Source: Kuafuiihalomonas sp050331295
GTDB taxonomy: Bacteria; Myxococcota; Kuafuiibacteriia; Kuafuiibacteriales; Kuafuiibacteriaceae
DNA: 64,000 nucleotides
Assembly: GCA_050331295.1 (NCBI GenBank)
Contig: JBHJGZ010000001.1
Span: 534,076-598,075 of the forward strand
Reading direction: 5' to 3'
Every line of letters starts with the position of its first letter. Positions within the stretch are counted from its first letter, which is position 1. Under the pieces are notes generated by a model. The model was not told where the DNA came from. It made no database searches and was given only the letters and a program-made list of their open reading frames with translations. Made by a program: the position numbers and the translations under genes. Shown in pieces: positions 25,561 through 34,611 of this stretch.

Positions 25561-26586
25561 ATGGCCACACGGCGCCGGACCAAGACGTCGAGCCTCGACC
25601 CGATGTCGGACCTGCAAAAGAACGGTCCACGTCCGGTGTACGCCATCGATGGCGAGGAGCGGGCGCTGGTCGACGAATTCGTCGAGGCGATCAAGCAGGT
25701 CGCGGCCCCTCCCGCCGCCCGCGACTTCAACTTCGAAAGTCTCAGCGGCAAGGACGTGGGCCTCAATCGGGTCGTCGATGCCGCCCTCACGCTCCCTGCA
25801 TTCGCCGAGCGACGCCTGGTGATCGTGCACCAAGCCGAGAAGCTGAACCTATCGGAGCCGGAGCCCCTCTTGCGGTATCTCGACCAGCCGTCGCCCACCA
25901 CCGTGCTGGTGCTGGTGGCGGACAAGTTCGATGGGCGCGGCAAGGTGTACAAGGCCTTCCAGCGAGCCGGCGCCGCGATCCGCTTCAGCCGTCCCCGGCC
26001 CCGCGAGATGCCCGGCATCATCGAGACCCGGGCCGCCCGCATCGGGCTTCAACTCGAACCCGGCGCGGTGCGCATGCTGGTCGACGTCGTCGGACCCGAC
26101 ATCACGGCGGCGGTGAAGGCGCTCGAACTCCTGGATCTGTACCGCGGCGATGCGGCGGCGCCCGTCGCCACCGACGACGTGGCGGCGGTGGTCCACGGAA
26201 CGAGGGAGGACTCCATCTTCGACCTCGTGGACGCCATCGGCCACCGAGACCAGGGGCGGACCCTTCATCTTCTCCATCGATTGGTGGTGGCCCAGCGAGA
26301 GCCAGGACTGCGGGTGTTGGCCATGATCGCTCGGCACTTTCGTCAGCTTCTGGCCGCACGGGAGATGATGGCACGAGGTGCTCCTCCCGCTGCTTTGGCC
26401 AGCGCGCTCGGGATGCCTCCGTTTCTGGTGGACAAGTTGGCCGATCAGGCCCGTCGCTTCGACGAGCCGAAGCTCGTCCGAGGACACGGTCTCATCAAGC
26501 ACGCGGATCGCACCCTGAAGAGTAGTCGCCTTCGCGACATCCGCATCCTGGAGCGGTTGACCCTCGAGCTGATGACCCCACCCTGA
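25561..26586 (+). CDS. holA: DNA polymerase III subunit delta
   Basis: A 341-residue clamp-loader subunit that opens the beta clamp. The N-terminus has PVYAIDGEERALVDEFVEAI, followed by ALTLPAFAERRLVIVHQAEKL, typical of HolA; the C-terminal collar domain includes SIFDLVDAIGHRDQGRTLHLLHRLVVAQREPGLRVLAMIARHFRQLL and LKSSRLRDIRILERLTLELM. A short basic lead (MATRRRTKTSS) precedes the domain. 9 bp downstream of mreB. Confidence 0.9.
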   Translation: MATRRRTKTSSLDPMSDLQKNGPRPVYAIDGEERALVDEFVEAIKQVAAPPAARDFNFESLSGKDVGLNRVVDAALTLPAFAERRLVIVHQAEKLNLSEPEPLLRYLDQPSPTTVLVLVADKFDGRGKVYKAFQRAGAAIRFSRPRPREMPGIIETRAARIGLQLEPGAVRMLVDVVGPDITAAVKALELLDLYRGDAAAPVATDDVAAVVHGTREDSIFDLVDAIGHRDQGRTLHLLHRLVVAQREPGLRVLAMIARHFRQLLAAREMMARGAPPAALASALGMPPFLVDKLADQARRFDEPKLVRGHGLIKHADRTLKSSRLRDIRILERLTLELMTPP

Positions 26587-26617
26587 GCCTCGGGTGGGAA
26601 CATGCTAGTCCAAACCC

Positions 26618-28144
26618 ATGCGGTGGTTGGGGGCGGCCGTCTTCTTCTGGATGGGCTGCAGCACATCGGAATGCTCTTCGGTGCGGGTCGAAAGCAACAC
26701 CGCATGCGCATCATCCCGCGACTGCGCCGAAGAAGGGCTGGTCAACCTATCCTGCGTCAACGGTCGTTGCGCGCTTCCGTGCGTTCGTGATGCGGACTGC
26801 ACACTCACGGACGTCGAAGAGGAGTGCCCGCTTGGAGAAGGGTTCGCATCTGCGTTCTGCAGCGATCAGGTCTGCACGGTGGGCTGTCCGGCGGTGCCGT
26901 GTGGGGGCGGCCAACCGGTTTGCGTTTCGGGTCGATGCGGCTACTTCTTCGAGGGCTTCGAACGGGACGAGCCGGCCGCCTTGGAGGTGTTGGGCTGGAA
27001 CGGCTTCGGCACCCTGAGGAACCCCAGCCACGAATTGGCTCTGGACTGCGCCGGAACCGCCTGCGGCGGAGAAGACCCGAGAGGGCCCGCCTCCGAAGGT
27101 GAACGGTTTGCGGTGTTTGGGACCGCGTCCGCGCCCGAAAAGGGAACCGCCAGCACGGGGCCCACGTGTCGCGCGTGCGCCTGCTGCGTGGACTGCCGAC
27201 TGGATCCGCCGGCGGTTCAGCTTTCGGTGCTGGACTGTCCCCGAAATGCTTCGGTGCCGCCGCGCCTGTACTGCGGGCCGCCCCGGTCGTGCAGCGATCC
27301 GGTTCCGCCCGAACCGACGCCTTCCGAGTGTCGGGCGGTCTGCGATGCGTGTGAAGCGTGCCCCGACGCAGAGATCCCACCGTCCGACCCACTTCTTTCT
27401 GCGTGCGAAGTTCTGGCCGCCTCCAAGACCTGCGCCGCCTGCCGCGACTGCGACGTCGAGGCGTGCCGGGAATGTCGCAATATATCTTGCGAAGAGGCAT
27501 GCGAGGACCCGCTGGATGATGCGTGCGCGTCGTGTGAAGCGGAGCGCGGGTGCCCGTGTGCCTCATGCCGAGACTGCACCGCTTGCGATGACGCGAGGAC
27601 CTGTGCTTCCGGGACCGGCGGAGGGCCGGCGTGCCAGGGACTCGCCGACCGCTGTGCGGCGCTCGGCGCCGATGGATGCTTTCAGGTGCCCCAAAGTTAT
27701 CCCCGCGCGCAGTTGACCGATGCCGAGCAGGCCCTGACATCGCCCCCGATCGACCTTTCCGCGGCGCGGGGAACGGTGCACCTCCAGTTCGACTATGTTC
27801 CGTTCAATGTAGGAGATTCGTTTCGAGAGCCCGAACAAGGGGTGTCCGCTTGTTTGTGGCCACTGGTACCCCAAACCCTCCAGGTTCAGTTTTGCCGGGG
27901 GGACTGTGAGCGACCCGAGAACTGGCAGACCGTGCTGGATGGCTTGCCCATGCCGCAGGACCGAAACAACGGACTGCGGCTCGGAGGGCAATCGGGGGTG
28001 GATTGGCGCGCCGGTCGGGTCGAGGTCGACGTCCCGGAGTCGTTTTGGAGCTCGCGTTTCCGCTTCCGTTTTCTTCCCCGGCTCAGCGCCTTTACGCGGA
28101 TCGGGGTCGATCGGATCTGGGTTCGTCAGGTGCCGTCGCCATGA
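26618..28144 (+). CDS. Cysteine-rich lipoprotein (51 Cys in 508 residues)
   Basis: A predicted exported lipoprotein: short signal MRWLGAAVFFWMGC with acylated Cys14. Residues 1-110 hold EGF/knot-like spacing (CASSRDCAEEG, CVNGRCALPC, CVSGRCGYF). Residues 150-350 are dominated by CxxC units (CRACACCVDC, CDACEAC, CAACRDC, CRDCTACDD). The C-terminal 150 residues look like a jelly-roll carbohydrate/adhesion fold (TVHLQFDYVPFNVGDSF, FRFRFLPRL), with a possible start at FEGFERDEPAALEVLGWNGF. I count 51 cysteines. It overlaps the next lipoprotein gene by ATGA. No named family. Confidence 0.75.
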   Translation: MRWLGAAVFFWMGCSTSECSSVRVESNTACASSRDCAEEGLVNLSCVNGRCALPCVRDADCTLTDVEEECPLGEGFASAFCSDQVCTVGCPAVPCGGGQPVCVSGRCGYFFEGFERDEPAALEVLGWNGFGTLRNPSHELALDCAGTACGGEDPRGPASEGERFAVFGTASAPEKGTASTGPTCRACACCVDCRLDPPAVQLSVLDCPRNASVPPRLYCGPPRSCSDPVPPEPTPSECRAVCDACEACPDAEIPPSDPLLSACEVLAASKTCAACRDCDVEACRECRNISCEEACEDPLDDACASCEAERGCPCASCRDCTACDDARTCASGTGGGPACQGLADRCAALGADGCFQVPQSYPRAQLTDAEQALTSPPIDLSAARGTVHLQFDYVPFNVGDSFREPEQGVSACLWPLVPQTLQVQFCRGDCERPENWQTVLDGLPMPQDRNNGLRLGGQSGVDWRAGRVEVDVPESFWSSRFRFRFLPRLSAFTRIGVDRIWVRQVPSP

Positions 28145-29463
28145 GGATCCGCGCTCGCGGTCTCGCGTGGATCTTGGCGGCGGCTGGATGTGGTGGAGGC
28201 CAGGACGTGAACATCGAGCTGGCCACGCCGGACATCCCGGAGCTTTCTGCGTTTGCCGGGCCGGTGACCAAGGTCCGGGTCACCGCCCGCACCGAATCGG
28301 GTACCGACGACACCCTCATCGATTTGCCTTCGGGCACCCTTTCGTTTTCGCTTCGCGCGTTTCCGGCCGAGCGTGCGCGCTTCGAGGTGGAGGCCTTCGA
28401 CGCCCTCGGCCGCGTCCGGGCGTATGGTCGAACCGATCTGGTCGAGCTGAGGGACGGGCTGGAGATTCCTTTGAGGCGAAACTTGGCCTATACCGTCCAT
28501 CAGGCGGGTTCGGGTGACGACCGGCCGGAAGCGATCGTGTATGCCATCGATGTGGTGGACCGAACGCTGGTGGAGCGTCTTCGGATCCCGGGAGAGGGGG
28601 TTCGGGCCCGGTCGGTGACGGCGTGGGGAGGCCGGGCGATGCTGTTCGCGGCCGCGCTCCCGGTCCGCGCCGCAGAAGATCCGCCGGGCATGGTGGCCGT
28701 CTTGTCCACCGCCGATCATCGCTTCGACGTGGTGATGCTGGAGCATCCTCCCGATGTCGTGTTGGCGCCGGATCATGGCTCCGTGGGGGTCGCGGTGGGC
28801 GGGGGCCTGTTGAGCTTTGTCGACTTCGAAACCCTCGAAGTCCTCGGGGTCCCGGTCAGTCTCGGAGGAACGGCCCTGGATGCCGGGATCGCACCGGACG
28901 GACGTCGGGCGCTGGTGGCGGTGGACATTTCTCCACCCGGTCTCATCGACGTGGATCTTCGCCGAATGGAAGTCATCGGCTCCAGCGTCACGCCGGCCCC
29001 GGCCGGGATCGCCGTGGATCGACGGGCCGGGCAGGCGTACGTGGTCTCGTCGGAGGTCGATTCGGTGGTTGCCGTCGACTTGCCCTCCGGCCGAGCCAGT
29101 TCGTTCAGTCGGGATCTGGTTTCCGCAGGCGGGCTTGCGGTCTACTCCGACGTGATGGGCGGACTGGTGACGGTTTCGGAAGATGGTCCGGGTTCGACCT
29201 TGGTGGGATTCAGCACCTTCTTCGGCCAGCCGGTGCCGGGCTCCGTCGTGTCCTTCGATGGCGTGACGGGTCTTGCCATGGACGGGGCGGGGCGGCACGG
29301 CGTGCTGGTGGCGACGGGCGGCCCAGAGGGCGAGCCCGGCTGGACGGTGTTCGACGCCCGCTTCAACGAGCTTCCGGAGGCGACCAGCCTCGCCTACGTC
29401 GAAGATCCGGTAGAACGCGTCCGCTACCTTCCCCGAGGGGTCGGCATCGTTTACGGAGATTGA
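28141..29463 (+). CDS. Beta-propeller-like lipoprotein
   Basis: A 440-residue protein with signal ILAAAGCGGG (Cys17 lipidated). An N-terminal beta-sandwich-like region (about 25-115) is followed by repeated strands like a YVTN/seven-bladed propeller: VYAIDVVDRTLVERLRIPGEGV, DVVLAPDHGSVGVAV, DAGIAPDGRRALVAVDI, GIAVDRRAGQAYVVSS, GLAMDGAGRHGVLVATG. ATG overlaps the upstream stop by ATGA, so it probably functions with the Cys-rich lipoprotein at the cell surface. pcnB begins 2 bp after its stop. Confidence 0.72.
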   Translation: MRIRARGLAWILAAAGCGGGQDVNIELATPDIPELSAFAGPVTKVRVTARTESGTDDTLIDLPSGTLSFSLRAFPAERARFEVEAFDALGRVRAYGRTDLVELRDGLEIPLRRNLAYTVHQAGSGDDRPEAIVYAIDVVDRTLVERLRIPGEGVRARSVTAWGGRAMLFAAALPVRAAEDPPGMVAVLSTADHRFDVVMLEHPPDVVLAPDHGSVGVAVGGGLLSFVDFETLEVLGVPVSLGGTALDAGIAPDGRRALVAVDISPPGLIDVDLRRMEVIGSSVTPAPAGIAVDRRAGQAYVVSSEVDSVVAVDLPSGRASSFSRDLVSAGGLAVYSDVMGGLVTVSEDGPGSTLVGFSTFFGQPVPGSVVSFDGVTGLAMDGAGRHGVLVATGGPEGEPGWTVFDARFNELPEATSLAYVEDPVERVRYLPRGVGIVYGD

Positions 29464-29464
29464 C

Positions 29465-30691
29465 GTGTCCACGCTGCGGGGGGGCGCCAACAAAGTCGCC
29501 GAAGGGCTGCGCCGAGCCGGCTACCAGGCGTTTCTCGCGGGTGGATGTGTCCGCGACCTCCTGCTCGGCCTCGAGCCCAAGGACTACGATATCGTCACCG
29601 ACGCCCGCCCGGAGCAGATTCAGACCCTGTTTCGCCACACCCGAATGGTGGGCGCAAATTTCGGGGTCGTTCAGGTCCGACTGGCCGGCTTCACCTACGA
29701 GGTGGCCACCTTCCGGACCGAAGGCAGCTACACCGACGGACGACGTCCGGACTCGATTCAGTATGCCGACCGGCCGGAAGACGACATCGAGCGCCGCGAC
29801 TTCACCATCAACGCGCTGCTCATGGATCCGGTCACCGAAGCGGTGATCGATCACGTGGGAGGCCGAGCCGATCTGCGCCAAGGGATTGTCCGAGCGGTGG
29901 GCGACCCGGACCGAAGATTCGGCGAAGACCGGCTCCGGATGCTGAGGGCGGTTCGATTCTCCACCCGATTCGGTTTCGACCTGGACCCGGGCACCGCGGC
30001 CGCGATCCGGCGTCATGCTCCCGAGCTGGGCGACGTGAGCGTCGAGCGCATCACCGGTGAGCTGGAGGCCATCTTCCACGCCGAGCGCGCGTATGAAGGA
30101 CTGGCGTTACTGGAAGATCTGAGGATGTCCAGGGTCGCGCTCCCGTTTCTGCCGGAAGATCCGGCGGAACGGGCACACCGCTTCCGGTCGTTCGAACGAC
30201 CCGCCTGGCAGTCGGTACAAGGCATCCGGCGCATCTACCTGGCGTGGGCGTTCCTGCTGGGCGACGCCGGCCACGTGGCCATCGAAGAAGCGATGCGGAA
30301 GCTCCGGCTTTCCCGCGACCGCTTGCGCGCGGTCCAGCTGCTGGTGGGCCTGCGGCCGCTTCTGTTCACGCCCGGCGACACCGTGGCGGTGCGAAGGGTG
30401 GCGGCGGATGAAGACCTTCAGCTGGTTCTGGCCTACGCGGAAGGGATCGGGGCCGATCAAGGCTTTGAGGCCATACACCAGGAACGAGCCCAGCTCGACC
30501 TCCATCCGCTGCCGCCTCGACCCATTCTGAGCGGAAACGATCTCAAGGCGATGGGCTATTCACCGGGGCCCATCATGAAGGACATTTTGGGACGTTTGGA
30601 CAAGGAAGTGCTGAGGGGGGCCGTCACCGAGCCGGACCAGGCGCGTCAATGGGTGTTGACGCGCTTTCCTCCGGACCGGGAACCGCGATGA
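29465..30691 (+). CDS. pcnB: Poly(A) polymerase / CCA-adding enzyme family nucleotidyltransferase
   Basis: A 408-residue class-II nucleotidyltransferase. The GG motif and metal site are in FLAGGCVRDLLLGLEPKDYDIVTDA, with the second acidic site in DDIERRDFTINALLMDP and the neck helix FGEDRLRMLRAVRFSTRFGFDLD. Poly(A) polymerases and CCA-transferases cannot be separated by eye; RRFGEDRLRMLRA is seen in both. The helical C-terminus is shorter than in E. coli PcnB. GTG start. The 3' end overlaps the convergent cytochrome gene by 68 bp. Confidence 0.85.
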   Translation: MSTLRGGANKVAEGLRRAGYQAFLAGGCVRDLLLGLEPKDYDIVTDARPEQIQTLFRHTRMVGANFGVVQVRLAGFTYEVATFRTEGSYTDGRRPDSIQYADRPEDDIERRDFTINALLMDPVTEAVIDHVGGRADLRQGIVRAVGDPDRRFGEDRLRMLRAVRFSTRFGFDLDPGTAAAIRRHAPELGDVSVERITGELEAIFHAERAYEGLALLEDLRMSRVALPFLPEDPAERAHRFRSFERPAWQSVQGIRRIYLAWAFLLGDAGHVAIEEAMRKLRLSRDRLRAVQLLVGLRPLLFTPGDTVAVRRVAADEDLQLVLAYAEGIGADQGFEAIHQERAQLDLHPLPPRPILSGNDLKAMGYSPGPIMKDILGRLDKEVLRGAVTEPDQARQWVLTRFPPDREPR

Positions 30692-31319
30692 TGAACGCGG
30701 CAATGTCGGCCAGTTCTCGGTCCGAGAGGCGGTCGGCGCCATAAAACGGCATCCAAGCCCCCGGCCTTTGGCTTCCGCGGAGAAGACCCGTCCCTTCCCG
30801 AACGGCGAAAGCTACCTTGCCGAGCCCCATTCCCGCCACCACACCACCCAGACCCTCTCGGTTCGCGTGGGGGTGACAGCCGTGGCAGGCCCGATAGAAA
30901 AGGCTCTGTCCTCGACGGATGGAGCCGCCCATGAACTCCGGTCGCTGATAGTCACCGCTCGCCACCAAGGACGGCTGGATCTGGATCGGCGTTTTGTCGC
31001 CCGGGAGCTTCTTCAGGTACGCGACCAGGCCGCTCCGCACCGGGCCCGGAAGCGCATCTCCGCCCTGATAGATCTGAAAGCAGGGTTCGATGGCGGCGCC
31101 GAGGCTTCGGAAGGTGGCGCGCCGTGTATCTCCGCGCCAGTAGGGTCTTCGGGCCGCACCGGCCAGCGGATGGCCAGACCGCCGCAAGCCGTCGTCCTCC
31201 TCCGCGGTGACCGCGTGGCAGTCGGCGCACGCAACGCCGTTCTTCCCCAGACCGGGGTCGAAGAACATCGCTTTTCCGTCCGACTGCGCGAAGGCCAAGG
31301 ACAAGATCAGGGGCCACAT
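30624..31319 (-). CDS. Di-haem cytochrome c
   Basis: A 231-residue periplasmic cytochrome. A short signal (MWPLILSLAFAQS) precedes two c-type haem sites: CADCH near residue 33 and CHGCH near residue 145, each in a small helical domain. Likely methionines for axial ligation lie in PEFMGGSIRRGQ and PGAWMPFYGADRLSDRELADIAAFI. The layout resembles SoxA/thiosulfate-dehydrogenase-like or cytochrome-peroxidase-like small carriers, but no specific partner is adjacent. The last 68 bases overlap pcnB end to end. Confidence 0.8.
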   Translation of the reverse strand: MWPLILSLAFAQSDGKAMFFDPGLGKNGVACADCHAVTAEEDDGLRRSGHPLAGAARRPYWRGDTRRATFRSLGAAIEPCFQIYQGGDALPGPVRSGLVAYLKKLPGDKTPIQIQPSLVASGDYQRPEFMGGSIRRGQSLFYRACHGCHPHANREGLGGVVAGMGLGKVAFAVREGTGLLRGSQRPGAWMPFYGADRLSDRELADIAAFIIAVPGPEESASTPIDAPGPAR

Positions 31320-31369
31320 GGAGGCCGAATGATGGGCCAATCGGGGGCCGCCGAAAAGGGCGGGGGGCC

Positions 31370-32140
31370 TCAGGTCTGAAGGAGACGGTGGATGTTCTGG
31401 CGTTCCCACGTGCGGGCCCGGGCGTAATCGGGGAAACGACGCTCGTCCCGGAGAAAGGCAGGCGAGTGGATCTGGCGGCGACCGCTGCGACTCCGGGTGA
31501 TGGGGTGCACCTGATGGAGCATTTCGTGGAACACGATGGAGGCCACGTAGAACTCCGGCACGAACGACTGGTCCAGCGCCGGGTGAATGCGGATCAGCTT
31601 GAGATCCGCAACGTAGGTGCCGAGGCGAATGCTGCGTTTTCGGTTCGACGTGCTTCGGCTCGCGCCCCACGTGATGCGCGCGTCGATCCGGTCCTCGAAG
31701 AAGCGCCGGTTCAGGTCGTGCAGGATCCGAGCAAGGTCGTGGACGGCGCCGCGGGGCTGAACCGCGATGTCCGGGGTTCGGTCCGGGGCCGCCCCGGCTT
31801 CGTCCATGTAGGCGTCCAGCAGCTGGCTTCGGCCCCGGGTGAGTCGGCCGATGCCGCAGAACGCGGCGACCGCGGTGAGAACCGGGGGGGGAGCGGAGGC
31901 GAAGGAGCGATGAAGCCGCAGGTAGAGGACCGACCGACGCCATTGAAACGAAATCATGGTGGAGCGATTGTTGGTCAGCTTGATCACCAGCTTGGGTCCC
32001 ACCAGGGACCGCAGGTAGGTTTCGATGAAGGCGTGGGCCTGAGCCAGCGAGCCACCACGGGATCGGCGTTCGCTCGAACTCCGCTTTTCCCCCAGGTGCC
32101 CGCCGGCGGACGACGACGGACCGAACAGCTCCAGCTGCAC
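31370..32140 (-). CDS. SprT-like zinc metallopeptidase
   Basis: A 256-residue protein with an SprT-type gluzincin signature: IVFHEMLHQVHP (HEMLH) near residue 205, preceded by the strand RIHPALDQSFVPEFYVAS and by DLNRRFFEDRIDARITWG. SprT-like domains cleave DNA-protein crosslinks or act in rRNA-related roles; here the domain is accompanied by an N-terminal Ser/Arg-rich region of unknown function. The frame is open up to a TTG at 32176, almost touching the LolC-like stop; I chose GTG at 32140, but neither has a good ribosome site. Confidence 0.7.
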   Translation of the reverse strand: MQLELFGPSSSAGGHLGEKRSSSERRSRGGSLAQAHAFIETYLRSLVGPKLVIKLTNNRSTMISFQWRRSVLYLRLHRSFASAPPPVLTAVAAFCGIGRLTRGRSQLLDAYMDEAGAAPDRTPDIAVQPRGAVHDLARILHDLNRRFFEDRIDARITWGASRSTSNRKRSIRLGTYVADLKLIRIHPALDQSFVPEFYVASIVFHEMLHQVHPITRSRSGRRQIHSPAFLRDERRFPDYARARTWERQNIHRLLQT

Positions 32141-32177
32141 GACGCCGAGTGTTCTCGATGAGCCACCCTTCGCCAAG

Positions 32178-33461
32178 TCATTCGGCCGAAGGGGGGCTCC
32201 GGGTGGCGGGCGCCTTCTTGCCGGCTCGCTGATTGAGGCCGTCGACCGGGTTCATGCGGGCGGCGGTCCACGCGGGGAAGATGGTGGCGAGGGTCGACAG
32301 CAGCATCGCGCCCCCGACGACCGCGAAGATCTCCAGCGGTCGGATCACCACCGGCAACCGCTCCAGGTAGTAGACGCGCGGGTCCAGCCGAAGGCCGTAG
32401 CGTCCGAGCAAGGCGCAAAGCACCAGGCCGATGGCCAGACCGGTCAAGCAGCCGGCCAGGCCCACCAGCTGTCCGTCCAGGACGAAGATGGTGAGGATCG
32501 ACCGATTCGAGGCGCCGAGAGACTTGAGGACCGCGATCTCTCGGCCTTTCTCCAGGATCAACAGGATCAAGGTGGCCATGATGTTGAACGCCGCCACCAC
32601 CACGATGATGAACAGCACGAGACTGATGAGGGTCTTTTGCTGATTCACCGCCCCGAACATCCCCCGATTCGTCACCGACCAATCTTTGACTTCATACCCG
32701 AGGGGATCGTCGGGACTTAGGCTTCGAATCGCCTCCTGCACGATGTCGCCGCTCTTCAGCGGGTCTTCCGTCCAGATCTCGAGGCCGGTGACGGTCTTGT
32801 AGAGGCGAAAGAAGTCCTGCGCCGGTTCGAGACCGATGAACACCATCCGGCTGTCGAACTGGAACATCCCGGAGTGAAACACGCCGGACACTTCGAACTG
32901 CTTGGTTCGCGCCTGCCCGTCCTGACCTCCGTACGGTGAGACGATGGTGACCAAATCCCCGGGTTCGACGTGCAGGATATCCTGCAGCTCACTTCCGATG
33001 ATCATGCCGGGGTGGGCGGTGGACGTGGGGACCAGCTTGCGAAACGCATCCTGGGGGGATGCGCCCTCCCGCTCCACGTAGCCGGCCAGGGGGAGCTGAT
33101 GCGAGAGTTCGGGGTCGATGCCCTTGATGGCGACGCCCTGGACGCCACGCGGCGACTGGACGATGACTTCGCTGTAAACGAACGGGGACACCTCGCGGAT
33201 GCCCGGCTGTTCCCGGAGGGCGGCGGCGGTCTCTTGGTGCTGCCGGAAGACGTCGAAGCGGCGAAGCACGTTGGCGTGGCCGTTCACGCCCAACAGCTTG
33301 GCCAGAAACTCGGATTCGAAGCCGTTCCAGACCGACGTCACCACGGTGAGTGCCGCCACACCCAAGGCGACGCCGGCCACCGTCAGAAAACTGGTCAGGG
33401 AGAGGCCGGCCTTGCGCCGGGCGCCGAGGTATCGCAGCGCGACTTTGACTTCGAACGGCAT
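32178..33461 (-). CDS. Lipoprotein-releasing ABC transporter permease (LolC/LolE family)
   Basis: A 427-residue inner-membrane FtsX-like permease. It has an N-terminal helix with ALRYLGARRKAGLSLTSFLTVAGVALGVAALTVVTSVWNGF, a large periplasmic domain (about 50-275), and three C-terminal helices with FNIMATLILLILEKGREIAVLKSLGAS and FPAWTAARMNPVDGL. This is the LolC/LolE pattern for moving lipoproteins to the outer membrane. No LolD ATPase gene is adjacent, so the ATPase is elsewhere. The ATG at 33461 is used; a GTG two codons upstream is also possible. Confidence 0.88.
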   Translation of the reverse strand: MPFEVKVALRYLGARRKAGLSLTSFLTVAGVALGVAALTVVTSVWNGFESEFLAKLLGVNGHANVLRRFDVFRQHQETAAALREQPGIREVSPFVYSEVIVQSPRGVQGVAIKGIDPELSHQLPLAGYVEREGASPQDAFRKLVPTSTAHPGMIIGSELQDILHVEPGDLVTIVSPYGGQDGQARTKQFEVSGVFHSGMFQFDSRMVFIGLEPAQDFFRLYKTVTGLEIWTEDPLKSGDIVQEAIRSLSPDDPLGYEVKDWSVTNRGMFGAVNQQKTLISLVLFIIVVVAAFNIMATLILLILEKGREIAVLKSLGASNRSILTIFVLDGQLVGLAGCLTGLAIGLVLCALLGRYGLRLDPRVYYLERLPVVIRPLEIFAVVGGAMLLSTLATIFPAWTAARMNPVDGLNQRAGKKAPATRSPPSAE

Positions 33462-33516
33462 CTTCACGAGCGCACCATTGGTTGACTAGCCCCGATGCCC
33501 GGGGCCCTCTTTCGAG

Positions 33517-34554
33517 GTGGGCTTTGCATCCATCGTGTTGGCCATTCTCGGCATCGGCGTTCTGATCGTCGTCCACGAGTTCGGTCACTACCTGGCCGCC
33601 AAGTGGTCGGGCATGCGGGTCAGTCGGTTCTCGGTAGGCTTCGGCCCGGTCCTGTACCGGACCGGAACGCGCGGCGAAACCGAGTTCGTCCTGAGCGCCA
33701 TTCCTTTTGGCGGATATGTCGCCATCGATGGGATGAATCCGGAGGACCCCCAAGAGGCGGACGATCCCGGGAGCTATCATTCCAAACCGGGCTTTGCGAA
33801 GTTTGGAACCCTGATTGCGGGGTCGGCCGCCAACTACCTCCTTGGGTTTTTGCTGTTCTTCGTGTTCTTCGCCTTCCTGTACGCCAAGCCGGTGCCCCCG
33901 GTGGTGCTGGAGAAGGTGACCTCCGGCGATGCGGCCGCGCAGGCTGGCCTTCAGGCCGGCGACGTCATCTTGGGGACCGAAGGACACGTCTTCGAAGAGA
34001 CCTCGGAATTCGTGGAGGCCATCGCCAACTCCGGCGGGGAGCCGGTTCGCTTCATGGTGAAGCGGGAGCAGGGCCACGAGATCGTGGAAGTGACGCCGAA
34101 GCCGGCGGCCGGCACCTACCTCATCGGCGTCCAGTTTCGGCCGCAGGACCGGACCTTTGCCCCACTGGGGTTGGTGAAGGGGTTTCAGGCGGCGGGGGTT
34201 TCGGTCGTGGATTCCACCGTCGGGGTGCTTCGGAGCCTGTCCGCCCTGTTTGGGGGGCAGGTGGGCCTCGATGCGGTGGATGGGCCTCTCGGGATCGTGA
34301 AGGATCTTTCGGGGCAGGTGCAGTCGTCCAGCACCGCGGCGGTCGCCTACCTGGCCCGGCTTTCCATCGTCTTGGGGTTCTTCAACCTGCTCCCGGTTCC
34401 GGCCCTGGACGGCGGTCGCCTCCTGTTTTTGTTCGTGGCGTGGGTCCGGCGAAAGCCCATCGAGCCTCGCTTCGAGGGCATCATTCACGTCGCCGGGTTT
34501 GCTTTGCTGCTCACCCTGATCGCGGTGGTCAGCGTTTCGGATGTTTTCGAATGA
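33517..34554 (+). CDS. rseP: Site-2 protease RseP (zinc metallopeptidase)
   Basis: A 345-residue intramembrane zinc protease. HEFGH is at residues 20-24 in the first transmembrane helix (LIVVHEFGHYLAAKWSG). A PDZ domain is at about 125-190 (EKVTSGDAAAQAGLQAGDVIL), and the third metal ligand Asp lies in NLLPVPALDGG near residue 300. It has one PDZ domain rather than two. The family cleaves anti-sigma factors and signal peptides. Divergent from the LolC/E gene by 55 bp and directly upstream of the translation operon. Confidence 0.94.
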   Translation: MGFASIVLAILGIGVLIVVHEFGHYLAAKWSGMRVSRFSVGFGPVLYRTGTRGETEFVLSAIPFGGYVAIDGMNPEDPQEADDPGSYHSKPGFAKFGTLIAGSAANYLLGFLLFFVFFAFLYAKPVPPVVLEKVTSGDAAAQAGLQAGDVILGTEGHVFEETSEFVEAIANSGGEPVRFMVKREQGHEIVEVTPKPAAGTYLIGVQFRPQDRTFAPLGLVKGFQAAGVSVVDSTVGVLRSLSALFGGQVGLDAVDGPLGIVKDLSGQVQSSSTAAVAYLARLSIVLGFFNLLPVPALDGGRLLFLFVAWVRRKPIEPRFEGIIHVAGFALLLTLIAVVSVSDVFE

Positions 34555-34611
34555 TTGACTTCTGAGCGGGGTTCGGCCAAGCAAGCCGGCTCCGAAGGAG
34601 AACCGAAGCGC

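Noticed and set aside
24556..25833. A 425-codon minus-strand frame opposite mreB
   Set aside because: Antisense to a highly conserved actin homologue; no domain seen.
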